From assembly GCF_018224955.1 (NCBI RefSeq), contig NZ_JAGTUU010000007.1, positions 1 through 64,000 of the forward strand: a stretch of 64,000 nt of DNA, written 5' to 3'. This DNA comes from Thetidibacter halocola. Lineage in GTDB: Bacteria; Pseudomonadota; Alphaproteobacteria; Rhodobacterales; Rhodobacteraceae. The notes beneath the pieces are model-generated. The model worked only from the letters and a program-made list of their open reading frames with translations, was not told the origin of the DNA and did no database searches. Below, in pieces: positions 62,425-64,000 of this stretch (position 1 is the stretch's first letter; every line of letters starts with the position of its first letter). The translations under genes and the position numbers were made by a program.

Positions 62425-62453
62425 TTGTCACGATGGCGTCAGAACAACATATA
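62425..62453 (+). promoter_or_regulatory. Likely promoter of the thioredoxin gene
   Basis: TTGTCA (62425-62430) and CATATA (62448-62453) are 17 bases apart and end 28 bases before the ATG. This is a good sigma-70-type match for a GC-rich genome. Confidence 0.5.
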
Positions 62454-62481
62454 GGTTTGGACGAATACGACGGAGGTCGAG

Positions 62482-62922
62482 ATGACGGCTGCCACCCTGA
62501 CATGCCTTGCCTGCGGGCAGGGAAACCGTGTGCCATCCGACAGGAACCGCAGCGCGGCGCGATGCGGCACCTGTGGCGAGACGCTGTTTCCGGATCGTCC
62601 GATCGATGTTGATCCCGCGACGCTGCAAAAGGCGATCCGACGCGACACCGTTCCCCTGCTGGTCGATTTCTGGGCGCCCTGGTGCGGCCCCTGCCGGGCG
62701 ATGGCGCCGGAATTCGCCAAGGCGGCGGCCGCGTTGCAAGGGGATGTCCGGCTGGTCAAGGTGGACACGCAGCGGTTTCCCGAGGCGGCGCAGACCCACG
62801 GTGTCCGGGGCATTCCGATGATGGCGCGATTCGAAGGCGGCAAGGAAACCTCCCGCCAGACCGGCGCGCTTCCCTCGGCGGCGATCATCGGGCTTGCGCG
62901 CGGGCACAGCCCGGCGCGCTAA
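62482..62922 (+). CDS. thioredoxin 2-like protein with N-terminal zinc finger
   Basis: A 146-residue protein combining a Zn finger (Cys8, Cys11, Cys28, Cys31 in TCLACGQ and RCGTCGE) with a thioredoxin fold (active site WAPWCGPCRAMAP, about residues 65-77; cis-Pro in GIPMM). This is the TrxC (thioredoxin 2) layout, a cytosolic disulfide reductase induced by oxidative stress in E. coli. GGAGG lies before the ATG. It is convergent with the flagellar motE gene with only four bases between them. Confidence 0.9.
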   Translation: MTAATLTCLACGQGNRVPSDRNRSAARCGTCGETLFPDRPIDVDPATLQKAIRRDTVPLLVDFWAPWCGPCRAMAPEFAKAAAALQGDVRLVKVDTQRFPEAAQTHGVRGIPMMARFEGGKETSRQTGALPSAAIIGLARGHSPAR

Positions 62923-62926
62923 CCCT

Positions 62927-63571
62927 TCATTCCTTCGGGACATTGGCGTTGCGCCCGGCGAGGATGACGCTGATCGTGTAGGCCGCCGTCGGGCTCAGGC
63001 CCGCCATCACCGCCGCCGCTGCATTGGGACGCATCCGGCCGATGAAACCGGCCGCGAATTCCGGGTCCATTTCCTCGAACAGGGCGGCGGCCTGCTTGGG
63101 CTTCATGTTGGCATAGACATCGGTCAGGCGGGCGATATCGCTTTCTGCCGCGTCGCGGGCTGTGGACAGGGTCGCGCGCAGACGCGCCTCGGCATCCTCG
63201 AGTGCGACCAGCTTGCGGTCGACCTCGCTTTCGGCCAGCGACAGGGCCTGCATGCGGCGGTCGATCTCGGCCTCGCGTTTCGCGATCCGCTCCTCGCGGG
63301 CGGTCAGCGCCTCGAGCACGGGCAGAAGATCCGCCTCGCCGATGCTGGCCAGCCGGGGTGAGGGATTGCTGTGGTCCGTGGATTGCCCGGCCCCCGCGAC
63401 ATTCTCGAAAAGACCGGACCCTTCGCGGGCCAGCGCCTCTTCCGCGCCGATCGCGGCGCGGACCACGGCGGATGCGATCAGCAGGCCGCCGATCGTGGCC
63501 AGGGCGCCGCGCGCCTTGCGGCGGGGCATTCGCGCCTGTGCCGGTGCCCTTTTCCGAAACAGCCCGATCAT
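62927..63571 (-). CDS. motE: MotE-like flagellar protein
   Basis: A 214-residue protein with an N-terminal basic tail and a membrane segment (GALATIGGLLIASAVVRAAI, about residues 22-41). A long coiled coil follows (about 80-150, LTAREERIAKREAEIDRRMQ), then a C-terminal MgtE-N-like domain (MKPKQAAALFEEMDPEFAAG). This layout matches MotE, a periplasmic chaperone for the motor protein MotC in rhizobia; homologues are common in alphaproteobacterial flagellar loci. The start at 63571 overlaps the upstream gene by four bases. The adjacent fliL end supports the assignment. Confidence 0.78.
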   Translation of the reverse strand: MIGLFRKRAPAQARMPRRKARGALATIGGLLIASAVVRAAIGAEEALAREGSGLFENVAGAGQSTDHSNPSPRLASIGEADLLPVLEALTAREERIAKREAEIDRRMQALSLAESEVDRKLVALEDAEARLRATLSTARDAAESDIARLTDVYANMKPKQAAALFEEMDPEFAAGFIGRMRPNAAAAVMAGLSPTAAYTISVILAGRNANVPKE

Positions 63572-63930
63572 CCCGCACTCCTGTTGCGAGGATGGCGGAC
63601 AAAGACTGTGTCCAGCCGTTCCGGTTCCGGCGGCGGCGGCGCCTCCTTTGGCAGGTCATGCATGGACGCGACCAGCAGTTCCAGCCGCCGCGCCACGTCC
63701 TCGGCCCGCGCCGTCAGTTCGGTGAGTGATTCGCTGGAGGCGCTGGCGGTCTTCTGCGCCGTTTCCAGCGTCTTCGACAAGTCGTCGACCTGGGCGGACA
63801 GCACGGCGACCGCGCCCCCCACGCCATTTTCCAGATCGGTGAAGCGCGTCAGCCGGCGCGCCAGCACGAAACAGTACAGCCCCGCGCCAAGTGCTCCCGC
63901 CACCAGAAAAATGTCTGCGATCAGTTCCAT
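63568..63930 (-). CDS. DUF6468-type flagellar-locus protein
   Basis: A 120-residue protein with one N-terminal membrane helix (LIADIFLVAGALGAGLYCFV), a coiled-coil region (about residues 40-90) and a proline-rich tail with the run APPPPEPER. It resembles the short anchor/coiled-coil proteins (DUF6468, as I recall) found between fliL and motE in Caulobacter and roseobacters. The role is unknown, probably in motor or basal-body assembly. It lies 9 bases from fliL and overlaps motE by four bases. Confidence 0.65.
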   Translation of the reverse strand: MELIADIFLVAGALGAGLYCFVLARRLTRFTDLENGVGGAVAVLSAQVDDLSKTLETAQKTASASSESLTELTARAEDVARRLELLVASMHDLPKEAPPPPEPERLDTVFVRHPRNRSAG

Positions 63931-63939
63931 CCCGTCCTC

Positions 63940-64000
63940 TCAGTTCAACACGAAATCAAGTATCAGCAGGTCCTGTACCCGCCCTTCGCCGACGACGAGC
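63940..64000 (-). CDS. fliL: flagellar basal-body protein FliL, C-terminal end (partial)
   Basis: The last 19 codons and stop of a gene running off the right edge, reading LVVGEGRVQDLLILDFVLN. This is the usual ending of FliL, a membrane protein that supports the stator ring around the flagellar motor. Only the tail is present, so the assignment rests on this motif and on the two flagellar-type genes that follow it on the same strand. Confidence 0.65.
   Translation of the reverse strand, partial: LVVGEGRVQDLLILDFVLN

Noticed and set aside
1-64000. CRISPR array, prophage, toxin-antitoxin or defence island
   Set aside because: No regularly spaced repeats, no phage structural or integrase genes and no recognisable restriction, toxin or defence genes were seen on either strand.

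Overview
The window reads as chromosome of a member of the Rhodobacteraceae/Roseobacteraceae (order Rhodobacterales). It is GC-rich, with strong G/C preference at third codon positions. Indications of the group are an RpoE-ChrR singlet-oxygen module next to its target operon, a ZapE homologue, protein families such as DUF1194, DUF6478 and DUF3775, a Rhodobacteraceae-type intergenic repeat, and a MotE/DUF6468/FliL flagellar cluster at the right edge. No rRNA, CRISPR array, prophage or phage-defence locus was seen. The only clear mobile DNA is a pile of transposase remnants at the extreme left.

Layout. 1-1000: truncated IS481-, IS256- and IS110-type transposase ends, followed by about 400 bp without genes and a tRNA-Pro(CGG) gene with its own promoter and terminator. 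1.5-9 kb: EamA exporter, an HtrA-like protease broken by a one-base frameshift, leuB, gltX, an MFS transporter and zapE. 8.96-9.30 kb: a compact minus-strand unit with its own promoter and intrinsic terminator, encoding either a 64-residue protein or a small RNA. 9.3-17.3 kb: LysM and rhodanese-like envelope proteins, folC-accD, a sulfotransferase, a fatty acid desaturase and a triple-PAS GGDEF/EAL protein. 17.5-21.2 kb: ilvD followed by three proteins of unknown function. 21.2-29.3 kb: a putrescine uptake and catabolism locus (potFGHI plus an FAD oxidase, a GntR regulator and a putrescine-type aminotransferase), with matching palindromic operators. 29.3-36.3 kb: a DUF1194 protein, a rhodanese, a LysR regulator divergent from urate oxidase PuuD, a 34-codon small ORF, mutL and rmuC. 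36.5-42.2 kb: pyruvate dehydrogenase aceE-aceF-lpd, with a lipoyl domain on both E2 and E3. 42.3-48.3 kb: rpoE-chrR divergent from a five-gene, translationally overlapping operon with sigma-E-like promoters on both sides. 48.3-56 kb: small proteins, dinB, qmcA-nfeD-nudix, an 89-residue protein gene whose upstream region holds DnaA boxes and palindromes, pyrF and clpB. 56-64 kb: the ybbAP-like ABC exporter divergent from tesA, small membrane proteins, an FAD reductase, an L,D-transpeptidase, a Zn-finger thioredoxin, and the flagellar motE-DUF6468-fliL end.

The parts work together in three readable circuits. (1) Putrescine: uptake by PotFGHI, oxidation or transamination, and probable repression by the GntR protein at ATTTGATCAAAT-like sites. 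(2) Oxidative or singlet-oxygen stress: RpoE held by the zinc protein ChrR and driving itself and the divergent flavin oxidase/DUF1365/MFS/DUF3833/SDR operon. (3) Central metabolism: the complete homodimeric-E1 pyruvate dehydrogenase operon.

Most of the window is ordinary core genome. The parts least explained by known genes are the small transcription unit at 8961-9296, the DnaA-box/palindrome cluster at 52340-52456 and the small ORF at 33023-33127.
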